This document shows, piece by piece, positions 1-9,854 of a stretch of 64,000 nucleotides of DNA. This DNA comes from Chitinophagaceae bacterium (GTDB taxonomy: Bacteria; Bacteroidota; Bacteroidia; Chitinophagales; UBA10324): positions 267,559 through 331,558 of the forward strand of contig CANIPU010000001.1 of assembly GCA_947469485.1 (NCBI GenBank), read 5' to 3'. The position numbers were made by a program, and so were the translations under genes. Below the pieces are notes generated by a model. That model saw nothing but the letters and a program-made list of their open reading frames with translations, did no database searches and was not told the DNA's origin. Within the stretch, counting starts at the first letter, position 1, and every line of letters begins with the position of its first letter.

Positions 1-476
1 CCATAAGAAGAATAAACCCAGGAGGTTCGAACGATAATAGTCTTTGTGTGATTTTTTAATGCAAGAATTTCTCCCTCAAGTTTTGATTTAGCATATACCC
101 CTAAAGGGTTTGTTTCATCTGTTTCTAAATATGGTTGTGCTTTTCTCCCATCAAATACAAAATCGGTTGATACATGAATAAAAGGAATATTAATTAAGTT
201 GCATGCTTCAGCCAGGTAACCGGTTGCAGTAGCATTAACAAGCGTAGCTGCTTCTTGTTCTGATTCGGCTTTATCGACAGCTGTATATGCCGCGCAGTTA
301 ATAACTGCTTTGGGTTCGTTATCGATAAAATATTTTCTTACGGCCTCTCTATTTGTTATATTCAGTTCATCTTTCCCGGTAAACAAAATATTTAGTGATG
401 GAAAGCTTGTTGCAATTGCACGAATTTCATTTCCCAACTGCCCATTTGCTCCGGTAACTAAAATTGTTTTTTTCAT
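1..476 (-). CDS. rfbD: dTDP-4-dehydrorhamnose reductase, truncated by window edge
   Basis: Final step of dTDP-L-rhamnose synthesis: NADPH-dependent reduction of dTDP-4-dehydro-L-rhamnose in the cytoplasm. About 158 N-terminal residues are visible, starting MKKTILVTGANGQLGNE, which carries the GxxGxxG-type Rossmann motif of RmlD. The segments INCAAYTAVDKAE, HVSTDFVFDG and YAKSKLEGE follow; the last holds the YxxxK catalytic pair. The ATG at 476 lies 29 bp after the rfbC stop, so the gene is the last visible member of the minus-strand polysaccharide operon. The 3' part is outside the window. Identification is firm from motifs and from the rfbC neighbour. Confidence 0.93.
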   Translation of the reverse strand, partial: MKKTILVTGANGQLGNEIRAIATSFPSLNILFTGKDELNITNREAVRKYFIDNEPKAVINCAAYTAVDKAESEQEAATLVNATATGYLAEACNLINIPFIHVSTDFVFDGRKAQPYLETDETNPLGVYAKSKLEGEILALKNHTKTIIVRTSWVYSSY

Positions 477-505
477 TTTTATTCAAACAGAAATATTTGG
501 CGAAT

Positions 506-1078
506 TCAAAATGGGTTTTCCGGGTTGAATACAAAATTCTTTGTAGCCTCTTCAAATGATTTATTCAATTTATCTTTTTCAGAAAGAATAATTTTTTCTG
601 ATGGAATCATCCAATCAATATTCAACGATGAATCATTATAAGAAATTCCGCCTTCTGCATTTTTATTATAGAAATTATCACATTTATAAAAAAATAAAGC
701 TGTTGAACTCAATACCGCATACCCATGAGCAAACCCTCGAGGTACATATAGCTGCTTATTATTTTCTTCTGACAAAATAATACTGAATTGCTTTCCGAAA
801 GTTGGAGACCCAACCCGTAAATCAACTACAACATCTAAGACTTCACCCTGAATAACGCGTACTAATTTCGCTTGTGCATAAGGATCTAACTGATAATGCA
901 ACCCTCTTAAAATTCCGTATGATGAATATGCCTGATTATCCTGAACAAAGTCTCTTTTAATACCTTGTTCTTCAAAATTTTTTGAATTAAAACTTTCAAA
1001 AAAGTAACCCCTGTCATCTCGGAAAACTTTAGGGTTAAAAACAAGTAAGCCCGGAAATCCGGTTTCTGTAAAGGCCAT
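506..1078 (-). CDS. rfbC: dTDP-4-dehydrorhamnose 3,5-epimerase
   Basis: Cupin-fold epimerase that converts dTDP-4-dehydro-6-deoxy-glucose to the L-lyxo sugar in the dTDP-rhamnose pathway. The 190-residue length is normal for RmlC. Visible family motifs are FRDDRGYFFESFN (residues 19-31), GILRGLHYQ with the catalytic His at 61, VDLRVGSPTFGK, and YVPRGFAHGYAVLS near residues 112-125. It starts 2 bp after the phosphatase gene stop and precedes rfbD, so these are co-transcribed. RfbA (thymidylyltransferase), needed for the first pathway step, is not in the window. Confidence 0.96.
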   Translation of the reverse strand: MAFTETGFPGLLVFNPKVFRDDRGYFFESFNSKNFEEQGIKRDFVQDNQAYSSYGILRGLHYQLDPYAQAKLVRVIQGEVLDVVVDLRVGSPTFGKQFSIILSEENNKQLYVPRGFAHGYAVLSSTALFFYKCDNFYNKNAEGGISYNDSSLNIDWMIPSEKIILSEKDKLNKSFEEATKNFVFNPENPF

Positions 1079-1080
1079 AA

Positions 1081-1823
1081 CTATTCCGTTAATGTGTTAT
1101 TTAAAAGATTTCCTGATTCACACAGCATCTGATAATAATCGTTTTGAATTGCTTTTTTGAAGGCTTCAAAGTAGCGTTGATTATGCATATCACTTCCGAC
1201 CCATTCAATCCAATTATTTTTTACGAGCTGATGTGCAAATTTCTGAACTTTAGGTGAATAAAACCCAACTAAAGAAAGCGCATTTAACTGAAATAAAACA
1301 CCCATGCTTTTTAATTTTTCCAGAGATTCCAATCCGGATTCTTGAAAATATGGGTAGCGTTCGGGATGAGCAAGAACAGGCTTATATCCTTTCAAGGTCA
1401 TTTCAAAAACTGCATCTTCAACTTGTTGGGGTTTACTCATAACCGGTAACTCAAATAAAACATATCGTTCTCCAAAAGTCAAAAGCTTCTCCTCTTTTAT
1501 ATAAATTAAAAAATACTCGTCAAAATAATATTCTGCTGCTGCTTCTAATTCCAATTTAATTCCGGATTGTTTAATCACAGTTTTCATTCTCTCCAATCCT
1601 GGAAGTATAGTATCATAAGAATTATTGTAAACACCATTAAATATATGAGGAGTTGTAATCAGTTTTTTATAACCCAGATGATAAAGCTCTGTTATAATTT
1701 CTAACGATTCATTCTCAGTACTAACTCCATCATCAATTCCGGGTATAAAATGAGAATGAATATCAATTTTTACAGGATTGACGAAGTTTTTTTTTTACTG
1801 AATAAATCTTTAAAAATCGACAT
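1081..1823 (-). pseudogene. CpsB/YwqE-type tyrosine-protein phosphatase, frameshifted at a run of ten A
   Basis: PHP-fold, metal-dependent tyrosine phosphatase family that controls polysaccharide-chain kinases. The uninterrupted frame from 1596 to 1081 encodes only the C-terminal 171 residues, with LAHPERYPY and GSDMHN. The same frame continues upstream to about 1785 with the N-terminal metal motif IDIHSHFIPGIDDG and then LITTPHIF, so the domain is complete. A plausible start, ATG at 1823 (MSIFKDLF), is out of frame because the A-run at 1787-1796 has ten residues; eleven would give one continuous protein of about 247 residues. No ATG, GTG or TTG start exists in the downstream frame before the motif. 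It may be a sequencing indel, slippage-dependent expression, or a true pseudogene. It sits between the wzz-type gene and rfbC, the expected context. Confidence 0.8.
1787..1796 (-). other. Homopolymer A10 (T10 on plus strand) at the frameshift
   Basis: Ten consecutive T on the plus strand read as A10 in the phosphatase transcript. One extra A restores the reading frame between the ATG at 1823 and the HSHFIPGIDDG frame. With A10, the downstream frame meets a TAA at the start of the run. Runs of this length are classic sites of polymerase slippage and also of sequencing error. Confidence 0.85.
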
Positions 1824-1872
1824 GGTTTAAAATCAATTAATAGATTTTTGATTAAATACGGGAGGCAAAATA

Positions 1873-2955
1873 TTATACAACATCTTGTTCTGCAGTGCTT
1901 TTAATAAATTTAAAAACAATTAATCCAATTGCAGTTAAAAACAAAACAAAAATTCCTGAGGCAATTGAAACTAATATTACCATAGGAACATTTGTGTCAG
2001 TAGAAAAATTAGGATCATCAATTATATCAAGAATTGGTGTTTGGCTTAACAACGAAACTTTTGCAATTTCAAAATTATTTACAGCAGACGAGTATTGAAT
2101 GTTAAGCAACGACTGATCTCTGATAGCTGCATTCAAATCAACATAACCCGACTGCCTAACCATATTATTTGAATTATCTTTCAATCTGGCAACTTTAACA
2201 TCAAGATCTCTAATAGCATTTGCCAATGAATCAACTCTTTTTTCAGCTAAAGAAAAATTATTAGTATTTAAAGAATACATTTCTCTTAAATAATATGAGC
2301 TTGTGTTATTTAGAAGTTTTTTTAAAAAATGTTTTGACAATTCATAATTTGATGAAACGAACTTCGCTGAGTTAAACGGATTATCTACATTAAATTCAAC
2401 TGATAGATTTTCATCAAGAATCAAATCATAAATTGTTGTAAGAATTGAATCTTCTAATCGGGTTAATTTTTTTAAATTTTTATTTTTAAATCTAAACCCT
2501 TCATAAGAAAGTCCTTCCCAATCTTCATCAAGTTCATAAATATTTATATAATGATTAACTAAAATATCCTTCTTTTTAAAAATCGTGTCTTCTTGCAACA
2601 AAGTTTCCTTAACAATTCTTCTTGATTGCATAAGATTTGCAAAAAAATTGTTGTCATAAGATGATGGTCCACCTGATTTACTTGAAATTCCTAATGATGA
2701 TGCCAAAGAAAGTGCAGAACTTAGCAAAGAAGAAGAAGCTGATTGCCCCTGAACAGTAAAAGTGCAATTTGCTGTATATGTAGTTCCTTTTAAAAAGCAG
2801 TAGCCCCAACCTAGTCCAACACCGATTACTAAAGCTATTGTCAATATCCACCATTTTTGCAATAAATATTTTGCGTTCGTTTTAATGCTTTGCAAAATTT
2901 TATTAAAACTGATGTCAACTTCTTCACCAGTATTTTTTTTTTCTGTTTTTTGCAT
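1873..2955 (-). CDS. Wzz/GumC-type polysaccharide chain-length determinant
   Basis: Inner-membrane polysaccharide co-polymerase expected to set chain length or couple synthesis to the Wza exporter. The 360-residue protein has a cytoplasmic N-terminus, a first membrane segment at about 36-54, a large periplasmic helical region of about 270 residues, and a second membrane segment at about 325-350 followed by a short tail (IKSTAEQDVV). This two-helix layout defines the Wzz family. There is no C-terminal kinase domain, unlike Wzc. It begins 10 bp after the exporter gene, so the two are translated together. An Ala/Ser/Leu/Gly-rich segment lies near residues 73-95. Confidence 0.85.
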   Translation of the reverse strand: MQKTEKKNTGEEVDISFNKILQSIKTNAKYLLQKWWILTIALVIGVGLGWGYCFLKGTTYTANCTFTVQGQSASSSLLSSALSLASSLGISSKSGGPSSYDNNFFANLMQSRRIVKETLLQEDTIFKKKDILVNHYINIYELDEDWEGLSYEGFRFKNKNLKKLTRLEDSILTTIYDLILDENLSVEFNVDNPFNSAKFVSSNYELSKHFLKKLLNNTSSYYLREMYSLNTNNFSLAEKRVDSLANAIRDLDVKVARLKDNSNNMVRQSGYVDLNAAIRDQSLLNIQYSSAVNNFEIAKVSLLSQTPILDIIDDPNFSTDTNVPMVILVSIASGIFVLFLTAIGLIVFKFIKSTAEQDVV

Positions 2956-2965
2956 TAATTGATGG

Positions 2966-5407
2966 TTATTGAATTCTTGTTAGTAATATATATATAGTTG
3001 CGATACCCGTTAAACTAACTGTAAATGTAGAAATTGCCTGATTCCAATTTATAGGTTCCTTTGGTCCAGATTTTTGTTTCAATTCCTTTGGCGGAATAGT
3101 GGTAGCAACTACTGTTGAAGAATTTTTAACTTTAGGATATATATTAAACAATATAAACTTCCTACATCCATTAACATTCTGTCCGGGATTAACAACATAA
3201 GTTCTGCTTCTGATAGCTCTTTTTTCAAACCCTAATCCATAATGTTTAATGTAAAATTTTGCTCTTTTACCTTTAGTAAATGGAACATTTATTTGTTTTA
3301 ATGAATCAATATATGGGAAGCGAATAAGCCCGGTTATTGTTACAACATTTGATTGTTTGGGTATTGTTATTTCGTCACCTGGTTTTAAAATATAATCGAA
3401 TTTAGAATTTGGTTTTTTTAGTGCTTTATCCAAGTGAGAAAGGATTATACCTTTCCCGTTTTCTTTACGGTATATATAACCATCTTCTGAATAAGCTGAT
3501 GCATTTAATCCGCCTGCTCGGTTTAATAATGATGTCCATGTTTCTAATTTATCAATCATAACATAATTACCAGGGTATTGCACTTCCCCTGAAACAGAAA
3601 CCATTGTTTGCTTATCATAATCAGATGAGACACGAATAATTACCTGATCAGAGGGTTGCAATTCAAACCCAGCGGATGCATCATCTAATGTCAAATCCTT
3701 ATTTATTGAGATAGATTTTATTATAACCGGAACAGCAGAAATTCCACTGCCTTTTTTTACCTCAAGAATTCTGGAAATTTCTATTCGGTTACTTGCTGCT
3801 TCAGGTTTTAATCCTCCTGCAAAATATAATGCATCTTTTAAGCTCATCCCATTTCCATATAAATAATCGCCTGGAGATCGAACAGAACCTGTCACACTAA
3901 CAGTAAGATCATCTTTGAAAGAAGCTTTATTAAAAAAGTTAATTACATCTTCGTTCTTTAACAATATATTATCAGGTGAATTTTTACTTTGAATAATAGC
4001 TGAAGGAGAAAAAGAAATATATTGTTTAGATAAATCTTCATTTGTTCTGATTATATATCCTTTATTATACAAGGCATCATTTCGTAATGGATTTTTGTCT
4101 AATACATCTGAAATTCGCTGACCGTTTTTAAAACTATATATTCCTGGTGCTGTTACCGGACCATTAATTTTAATCTGATTAGTAACTAAATCTGGAACGG
4201 TATTAATCGTAATCTTATCGCCGTTTTTTAAATTAAAATCTCCTTTATTCTTTAATAAACTATCAAGATTTACACTTATTAATTTATTCTCCAAACCTTC
4301 ATACCTCTGAATAATTACATTATTCATATATGCATTAGGTGTTACACCTCCCGCAAATTTTAATAGCGAAACAAGGTTTTCGTTATCTAATAACTCAAAT
4401 CCATCTGGCCGTAAAACTTCCCCGAAAATCCTAACTACCTTACTGCTAAGAGGAATAAAAATGTAATCATTATTTTGGAGATAAAAATCCTGCTTTGAAT
4501 CAGGATCTAACAAAAACGAATAAACATCTAGTGTTTTAATTGTTTGACCATCCCGTTTTATATAGATTTTTCTAAGCGACCCAATGTTAGTAGGACCTGA
4601 TGCAGACATCAGGGCATTAAATGCAGTATTTGTTGCCGGCATTGTATAATTACCTGGTTCAAAAACCTCGCCTACAATGTTCACCCCTATCACCCGGCTA
4701 TAGACAAGCGAAACATCAAGGCTGGAATTACTCATATCAATAACAGTAGAAAACCGACCTTTAATAAGTTTTTTTGCATCTTCAAATGCTAATCCTTTTA
4801 AATATATCCTCCCTGTCTGAGTTGGCAAAATCGCTCCTGACTGGTCAATCGTATAACTTCCACTATAGCTACTATACCCCCAAATGTTAATAGTTAATTG
4901 GTCTCCGACACCCAGAATATAATTATCTGGTGCTTGCATATCAGTTGAATGATTAAAAGTAGATATGTTTTTATCTCGAAAAAAAGATTGACCAAATATT
5001 ATGGCAGGGGGTAATTCGGGCGTTTCTTTGTTTTCTTGGTGATTATTATCAATTATATTAGAAATTGTACTTGGAGAAATATTAGGGGAATTATTAATAA
5101 CCGGTGTTTGACTATTTAAATTATTCTCCTGCTTTGATTCAGATTGGTTTACTGATGGATTTATGCTTATAGTTCCACTTTGTATCTGTGGTAATACTTG
5201 ATTGGCAATATTTTGAGCATCAGTAGTACTTATACCAAGCATTTGAAGTTTACTTGCATTCGCTTGAATCAGAGCCTGAACATTTGTGCTATTTAGAGAC
5301 GAGGAAGTTGAATTACCTGATGATTGTTTAATGGTATCTTGTGCTTTTACGCAAGAAATTGTTGAAATCAATGCCAACGATAAACAAAGGCAACTGAAAA
5401 TTTTCAT
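2966..5407 (-). CDS. Wza-type polysaccharide export protein with multiple SLBB domains
   Basis: Outer-membrane or periplasmic channel component for polysaccharide export. The 813-residue protein starts with a signal sequence (MKIFSCLCLSLALIST, then ISCVKAQD), followed by a Ser/Asn/Gln-rich linker to about residue 130. The polysaccharide-export domain follows (NYILGVGDQLTINIWGYSS), then at least five SLBB-type repeats recognisable by phrases such as VFEPGNYTMP, NGPVTAPGIYSF, TGSVRSPGDYLY and SGEVQYPGNYVM. A hydrophobic segment near the C-terminus (FTVSLTGIATIYILL) could anchor it. It is much longer than enterobacterial Wza (about 380 residues) but typical for Bacteroidota. Whether Cys19 is a lipid site or the signal is cut after VKAQ is unclear. 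Confidence 0.88.
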   Translation of the reverse strand: MKIFSCLCLSLALISTISCVKAQDTIKQSSGNSTSSSLNSTNVQALIQANASKLQMLGISTTDAQNIANQVLPQIQSGTISINPSVNQSESKQENNLNSQTPVINNSPNISPSTISNIIDNNHQENKETPELPPAIIFGQSFFRDKNISTFNHSTDMQAPDNYILGVGDQLTINIWGYSSYSGSYTIDQSGAILPTQTGRIYLKGLAFEDAKKLIKGRFSTVIDMSNSSLDVSLVYSRVIGVNIVGEVFEPGNYTMPATNTAFNALMSASGPTNIGSLRKIYIKRDGQTIKTLDVYSFLLDPDSKQDFYLQNNDYIFIPLSSKVVRIFGEVLRPDGFELLDNENLVSLLKFAGGVTPNAYMNNVIIQRYEGLENKLISVNLDSLLKNKGDFNLKNGDKITINTVPDLVTNQIKINGPVTAPGIYSFKNGQRISDVLDKNPLRNDALYNKGYIIRTNEDLSKQYISFSPSAIIQSKNSPDNILLKNEDVINFFNKASFKDDLTVSVTGSVRSPGDYLYGNGMSLKDALYFAGGLKPEAASNRIEISRILEVKKGSGISAVPVIIKSISINKDLTLDDASAGFELQPSDQVIIRVSSDYDKQTMVSVSGEVQYPGNYVMIDKLETWTSLLNRAGGLNASAYSEDGYIYRKENGKGIILSHLDKALKKPNSKFDYILKPGDEITIPKQSNVVTITGLIRFPYIDSLKQINVPFTKGKRAKFYIKHYGLGFEKRAIRSRTYVVNPGQNVNGCRKFILFNIYPKVKNSSTVVATTIPPKELKQKSGPKEPINWNQAISTFTVSLTGIATIYILLTRIQ

Positions 5408-5429
5408 ATTATTGGTTAAAAAGTGCGTG

Positions 5430-5437
5430 CAAAAATA
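5430..5437 (-). promoter_or_regulatory. Probable Bacteroidota -7 promoter element before the exporter gene
   Basis: On the minus strand TATTTTTG followed by CACGC matches the TAnnTTTG consensus of the Bacteroidota primary sigma factor. It lies 22 bp upstream of the exporter ATG in a 104-bp gap, the widest inside this locus, which suggests an internal promoter for the exporter-to-rfbD half. No convincing -33 TTG at 19-21 bp was seen. Confidence 0.45.
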
Positions 5438-5511
5438 AACATCCTATGCTCAATAACTAATATTGCATTTACTAAAGACACAAACTTAAAATAAGTCCAT
5501 TTTAAAAAACA

Positions 5512-6483
5512 TTACTTTCTAACAGTAATTTTTAATCCTTCATTAAAAGCAAACGAAGGATTGTATTTTAGTAAGGTTTTTGCCTTGTTCACATCAGCAA
5601 GCGATTGAGAAATATCACCCTCACGGTTAGGGCCAAAAACCGGTTCAATATTCGAGCCGATAATTTCTTTAAGCGAGTTAAATAAATCCATTAATGAAAA
5701 CTGATTACCACATGCAATGTTATAAATCTGTCCGAATGCACTCTCATTGTCAGTACACATAGCTTTGATGTTTGCCTGCACTGCATTTTCCACAAAAGTG
5801 AAATCGCGCGTGTTGCTTCCGTCGCCATTAATAACGGGGCGCTCATTTTTTTTAATCATATCAATCCACTTCGGTATCACGGCCGCATATTGTCCGTTCG
5901 GATCTTGACGCGGACCGAAAATATTGAAGTACCTAAGTCCGATAATTTTCATTCCATAATTCAAACCAAAAACATGTGCATACAATTCATTGGTGTATTT
6001 CGAAACCGCATAAGGTGAAAGTTGCTTTCCTATTTTGTCTTCTACCTTAGGTAATCCGGGATGATCGCCATAGACAGATGAGGAGGAGGCATAAACCACA
6101 CGCTGAATTCCGGCATCTCGTGCAGCAACCATCATGGTTAAAAATCCATCCACATTAATTCTGTTTGTGGCAACCGGATCTTTGATGGAACGGGGAACTG
6201 AACCAAGAGCTGCCTGGTGCAACAGTGCATTCATTCCATCACAGGCTCGATCGCAATCTGCTTTGTTGCATATATCACCTTCGATAAATTCGAAGCGCGG
6301 ATTGTTTATGAATAGATCGATATTTTCTCTTCTTCCTGTCATGAAATTATCAATGACACGAACTTTTTCAGCACCGAATTTCAATAAATATTCAACCAAG
6401 TGCGAACCAATAAAACCTGCGCCGCCGGTGATTAATATTTTTTGATTTGATAAATCGGTGTGATGATATTTTGTTTCGTACAC
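5512..6483 (-). CDS. WbpP/TviC-type UDP-N-acetylhexosamine 4-epimerase (SDR family)
   Basis: Extended-SDR nucleotide-sugar epimerase, likely interconverting UDP-GlcNAc/UDP-GalNAc or their uronic acids. Motifs: [12 protein letters not shown] (NAD binding), ASSSSVYGDH, and SPYAVSKYTNE with the YxxxK pair, then RYFNIFGPRQDPNGQYAAVIP. I place the start at GTG 6483, two bases after the rfbB stop, giving 323 residues beginning (M)YETKYHHTDLS. The longer frame from 6552 would add 23 residues overlapping rfbB with no family resemblance. Its partner is the TviB-type dehydrogenase two genes upstream; together they make UDP-GalNAcA in Vi-antigen and O-antigen systems. Substrate is inferred. Confidence 0.85.
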   Translation of the reverse strand: MYETKYHHTDLSNQKILITGGAGFIGSHLVEYLLKFGAEKVRVIDNFMTGRRENIDLFINNPRFEFIEGDICNKADCDRACDGMNALLHQAALGSVPRSIKDPVATNRINVDGFLTMMVAARDAGIQRVVYASSSSVYGDHPGLPKVEDKIGKQLSPYAVSKYTNELYAHVFGLNYGMKIIGLRYFNIFGPRQDPNGQYAAVIPKWIDMIKKNERPVINGDGSNTRDFTFVENAVQANIKAMCTDNESAFGQIYNIACGNQFSLMDLFNSLKEIIGSNIEPVFGPNREGDISQSLADVNKAKTLLKYNPSFAFNEGLKITVRK

Positions 6484-6485
6484 AA

Positions 6486-7541
6486 TTAGCGTTTGATGTA
6501 TTGGCCTTCGTAATATTTCTGATAATCGCCGCTTGTTACATGTTGCAGCCACTCTTCATTCGACAAATACCAGTCAACAGTTTTTTCTAATCCCTCTTCA
6601 AATTGCAGTGAAGGTTTCCATCCCAATTCTCTATTCAGTTTGGCAGCGTCAATTGCATAACGCAAATCATGACCGGCTCTGTCTTTCACATAGGTAATCA
6701 GTTTAGCCGAAGTGCCTTCTTCTCTGCCTAATTTCTGATCCATGATTTTGCAAAGCAGCTGAATGAGGTCAATGTTTTTCCATTCATTGAATCCGCCGAT
6801 GTTGTAAGTGTCGCCGACTTTTCCTTTATGAAAAATTAAATCAATTGCTGATGCATGATCTTCCACATACAACCAGTCGCGTACATTTTCGCCCTTGCCA
6901 TAAACCGGAATCGGTTTACTATTCTTGATATTATGAATGGCAAGTGGAATTAATTTTTCAGGAAAATGATTCGCGCCATAATTGTTGGAACAGTTCGAAA
7001 TTTTTATTGGCAATCCAAAAGTATCATGATAAGCGCGCACTAAATGATCGGAACTTGCTTTCGATGCTGAGTAAGGTGAATGCGGATCGTACTTGGTTTC
7101 CTCAGTAAAAAATCCTTCTTCTCCCAATGAACCATACACTTCATCAGTACTCACATGATAGAATAATTTCCCTTCAAAATTTTTCCAGCTTGCTTTTGCA
7201 GCATTGAGCAATGAAACAGTTCCGACAATATTGGTCATGATAAATTCCATTGGATTGCTGATACTTCTGTCCACATGACTTTCAGCAGCAAGGTGAATCA
7301 CTCCATCAAAATTGTGTTCCTGAAAAAGCGATTGCATTTTTTCACCATCAACAATATCTGCTTTAATGAAAGTGTAATTCGGTTTCGATTCCACATCGCG
7401 AAGATTTTCAAGGTTGCCCGCGTAAGTGAGCTTATCAAGATTATAAATGTGGTAATCGGGATAGCGATTCACCATGAGGCGAACCACATGTGAACCAATG
7501 AAACCTGCACCTCCTGTTATTAAAATTTTTCTTGATGCCAT
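6486..7541 (-). CDS. rfbB: dTDP-glucose 4,6-dehydratase
   Basis: Second step of dTDP-rhamnose synthesis: dTDP-glucose to dTDP-4-dehydro-6-deoxyglucose. The 351-residue extended SDR has LITGGAGFIGSH at 7-18, the catalytic STDEVYG at 131-137 (Thr132, Asp133, Glu134) and YSASK with Tyr157 and Lys161. HLAAESHVDRS and NNYGANHFPEKLIP are RmlB signatures. Its start codon overlaps the last base of the upstream dehydrogenase gene, so translation is coupled. With rfbC and rfbD further down the same operon, only rfbA is missing from the visible set. Confidence 0.96.
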   Translation of the reverse strand: MASRKILITGGAGFIGSHVVRLMVNRYPDYHIYNLDKLTYAGNLENLRDVESKPNYTFIKADIVDGEKMQSLFQEHNFDGVIHLAAESHVDRSISNPMEFIMTNIVGTVSLLNAAKASWKNFEGKLFYHVSTDEVYGSLGEEGFFTEETKYDPHSPYSASKASSDHLVRAYHDTFGLPIKISNCSNNYGANHFPEKLIPLAIHNIKNSKPIPVYGKGENVRDWLYVEDHASAIDLIFHKGKVGDTYNIGGFNEWKNIDLIQLLCKIMDQKLGREEGTSAKLITYVKDRAGHDLRYAIDAAKLNRELGWKPSLQFEEGLEKTVDWYLSNEEWLQHVTSGDYQKYYEGQYIKR

Positions 7542-8836
7542 TATAATCCCCAGTAGGTAAAAGTTTTTATTTTATTTCTGAAAACTCCTTTCACATCCAC
7601 AATTATTCCACCGCCATTCATAATGGTTTTAAAATAATTTTCATCGAGCGATAAATATTCTTTGTGATTGACTGCTACAATAATTGCATCGTACATTCCA
7701 TTTGGTTTCGGCACCAATCCAAATCCGTATTCGTGTTGCAGTTCATCGCCATCAGCATGCGGATCCACCACTTCAACTGTTACACTATAGTTTTTTAATT
7801 CATTCACGATATCTGCAACTTTTGAATTGCGTATGTCGCTCACATTTTCTTTAAAAGTTGCCCCCATAATCAATACACGCGATGCACTCACATCTTTATG
7901 TGCCTTTGTTAATTTCTGAACTGTCCGACGAGCAACATATGGCCCCATATCATCATTGATTCTGCGTCCTGATAAAATTACTTCGGGATCATAGCCAAGT
8001 GCATTGGCTTTGTAAGTGAGATAGTATGGATCAACACCAATACAATGACCACCAACCAATCCCGGAAAAAATTTGAGAAAATTCCACTTGGTTCCGGCTG
8101 CTTCCAACACATCGTAAGTATTGATTCCGATTTTGTCGAAGATTCGTGAGAGTTCGTTCATCAACGCAATGTTTACATCGCGCTGTGTATTCTCAATAAT
8201 TTTTGCTGCTTCAGCTACCTTAATACTTGCAGCGCGATGCACCCCGGCTTTCACCACAATTTCATAAGTTTTTGCAATAACTTCAAGTGATTCTGTATCG
8301 CATCCTGAAACTACTTTAATAATTTTTGAAAGTGTGTGTTCTTTATCTCCCGGATTAATGCGCTCAGGTGAATAACCCAATTTATAATCAGTAATATTTT
8401 TCAATCCTGAAATTTTTTCAAGAACAGGATTGCAATCATCTTCAGTACAACCCGGATAAACAGTTGATTCAAATACCACATAATCTCCTTTCTTTAAAAC
8501 TTTTCCGATTGCTTCGGATGCAGACAAAACCGGTTTTAAATCCGGAACATTGTGCTGATCAACAGGAGTTGGAACGGCGACAATAAAAAATTTCGCCTGC
8601 TTTAAATCTTCCATGTTAGCGGTGAATTGAATATCACACCCCTCGAAAGCTGATTTTTCCAATTCATTGCTCGGGTCAATTCCATTCTTCATCATCTCAA
8701 CACGCTTGGTGTTGATGTCGAAACCAATCACTGAAATTTTTCGGGCGAACTCCAGTGCAATTGGTAACCCTACATATCCCAATCCTATTACGGCGAGTTT
8801 CTCTTGCTTGCTTATCAACTGATCGTACAAACTCAT
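7541..8836 (-). CDS. TviB/WbpO-type UDP-N-acetylhexosamine 6-dehydrogenase
   Basis: NAD-dependent nucleotide-sugar dehydrogenase that oxidises C6 to a uronic acid, most likely UDP-GalNAc or UDP-GlcNAc. The 431-residue protein has the N-terminal Rossmann motif [21 protein letters not shown], the catalytic-cysteine segment [12 protein letters not shown] and the C-terminal domain ([17 protein letters not shown]). The [10 protein letters not shown] form separates this subgroup from UDP-glucose dehydrogenases, whose form (GSCFPKD) is seen in the other copy at 10696. It overlaps the UDP-xylose synthase stop by 4 bp and the next gene by 1 bp. Confidence 0.9.
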   Translation of the reverse strand: MSLYDQLISKQEKLAVIGLGYVGLPIALEFARKISVIGFDINTKRVEMMKNGIDPSNELEKSAFEGCDIQFTANMEDLKQAKFFIVAVPTPVDQHNVPDLKPVLSASEAIGKVLKKGDYVVFESTVYPGCTEDDCNPVLEKISGLKNITDYKLGYSPERINPGDKEHTLSKIIKVVSGCDTESLEVIAKTYEIVVKAGVHRAASIKVAEAAKIIENTQRDVNIALMNELSRIFDKIGINTYDVLEAAGTKWNFLKFFPGLVGGHCIGVDPYYLTYKANALGYDPEVILSGRRINDDMGPYVARRTVQKLTKAHKDVSASRVLIMGATFKENVSDIRNSKVADIVNELKNYSVTVEVVDPHADGDELQHEYGFGLVPKPNGMYDAIIVAVNHKEYLSLDENYFKTIMNGGGIIVDVKGVFRNKIKTFTYWGL

Positions 8837-9771
8837 TTCATTATTTTTTTAAAGTAGTCGTAAGTAATTTTTAATCCTTCGGCACGCTGCACTTTGGGTT
8901 CCCAACCAAGCAACGATTTTGCTTTAGTTATATCTGGTTGGCGCTGCTTCGGATCATCTTTCGGCAAAGGTTCGTAAATAACTTTTTGTGTGGTTGCTGT
9001 AAGTTTAATTATTTCATCCGCAAATTGAGTGATTGTGATTTCATCCGGGTTACCCATGTTCACCGGTTGCGCATAATCACTGAAGAGCAATCGATAAATT
9101 CCTTCTACCAAATCACTCACATAACAAAACGAACGGGTCTGACTTCCATCTCCGTAAATCGTTAAATCTTTTCCGGATAATGCCTGGTAGAAAAAATTAG
9201 GCAACACACGACCATCATTCAATCGCATACGAGGACCATAAGTGTTGAAGATGCGGATGATGCGTGTTTCCAACCCATGATAGGTGTGGTATGCCATTGT
9301 GATACTCTCCTGAAATCTTTTCGCTTCATCATATACTCCACGCGGACCAACCGGATTTACATTTCCCCAGTACTCCTCTGTTTGCGGATGCACCAATGGA
9401 TCGCCATAAACTTCGGATGTAGAGGCAACTAATATGCGTGCATTTTTCACTCTTGCCAACCCCAGCAAATTATGAGTGCCCAGTGACCCAACTTTTAAAG
9501 TCTGTATAGGCCATTTCAGGTAATCAATCGGGCTTGCCGGAGAAGCGAAGTGCAAAATATAATCTAGCTTATCGGGCACATGCACAAATTTCGATACATC
9601 ATGATGGTAGAAAACAAAATTCTTTTTGGGAAAAAGGTGTTCGATATTTTTCAAATCGCCGGTAATCAGGTTATCCATTCCCACGACTTCAAAATCTTCG
9701 TTCACAAAACGATCGCACAAATGCGAACCAATGAAACCTGCAGCGCCTGTTATTAAAATTCTTTTGCTCAT
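8833..9771 (-). CDS. UDP-glucuronate decarboxylase (UDP-xylose synthase)
   Basis: Extended SDR that converts UDP-glucuronate to UDP-xylose. The 312-residue protein has [53 protein letters not shown] and YDEAKRFQE with the YxxxK pair; SPASPxxY and TSEVYGDP are characteristic of [25 protein letters not shown] is also typical. Its substrate would come from Ugd, encoded two genes upstream in the same operon. The stop overlaps the following dehydrogenase start (ATGA arrangement). Confidence 0.92.
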   Translation of the reverse strand: MSKRILITGAAGFIGSHLCDRFVNEDFEVVGMDNLITGDLKNIEHLFPKKNFVFYHHDVSKFVHVPDKLDYILHFASPASPIDYLKWPIQTLKVGSLGTHNLLGLARVKNARILVASTSEVYGDPLVHPQTEEYWGNVNPVGPRGVYDEAKRFQESITMAYHTYHGLETRIIRIFNTYGPRMRLNDGRVLPNFFYQALSGKDLTIYGDGSQTRSFCYVSDLVEGIYRLLFSDYAQPVNMGNPDEITITQFADEIIKLTATTQKVIYEPLPKDDPKQRQPDITKAKSLLGWEPKVQRAEGLKITYDYFKKIMK

Positions 9772-9854
9772 TTAATCATTAATCTTTCTCTGAATGAGAA
9801 TTAGACTTTTTGTTTAGGTGTGCAAAGAAAATAAGAAATGACTGAAGTTGAAAT

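Noticed and set aside
310..528. 72-codon plus-strand frame over the rfbD/rfbC junction
   Set aside because: It is antisense to two clear genes and has no features of its own.
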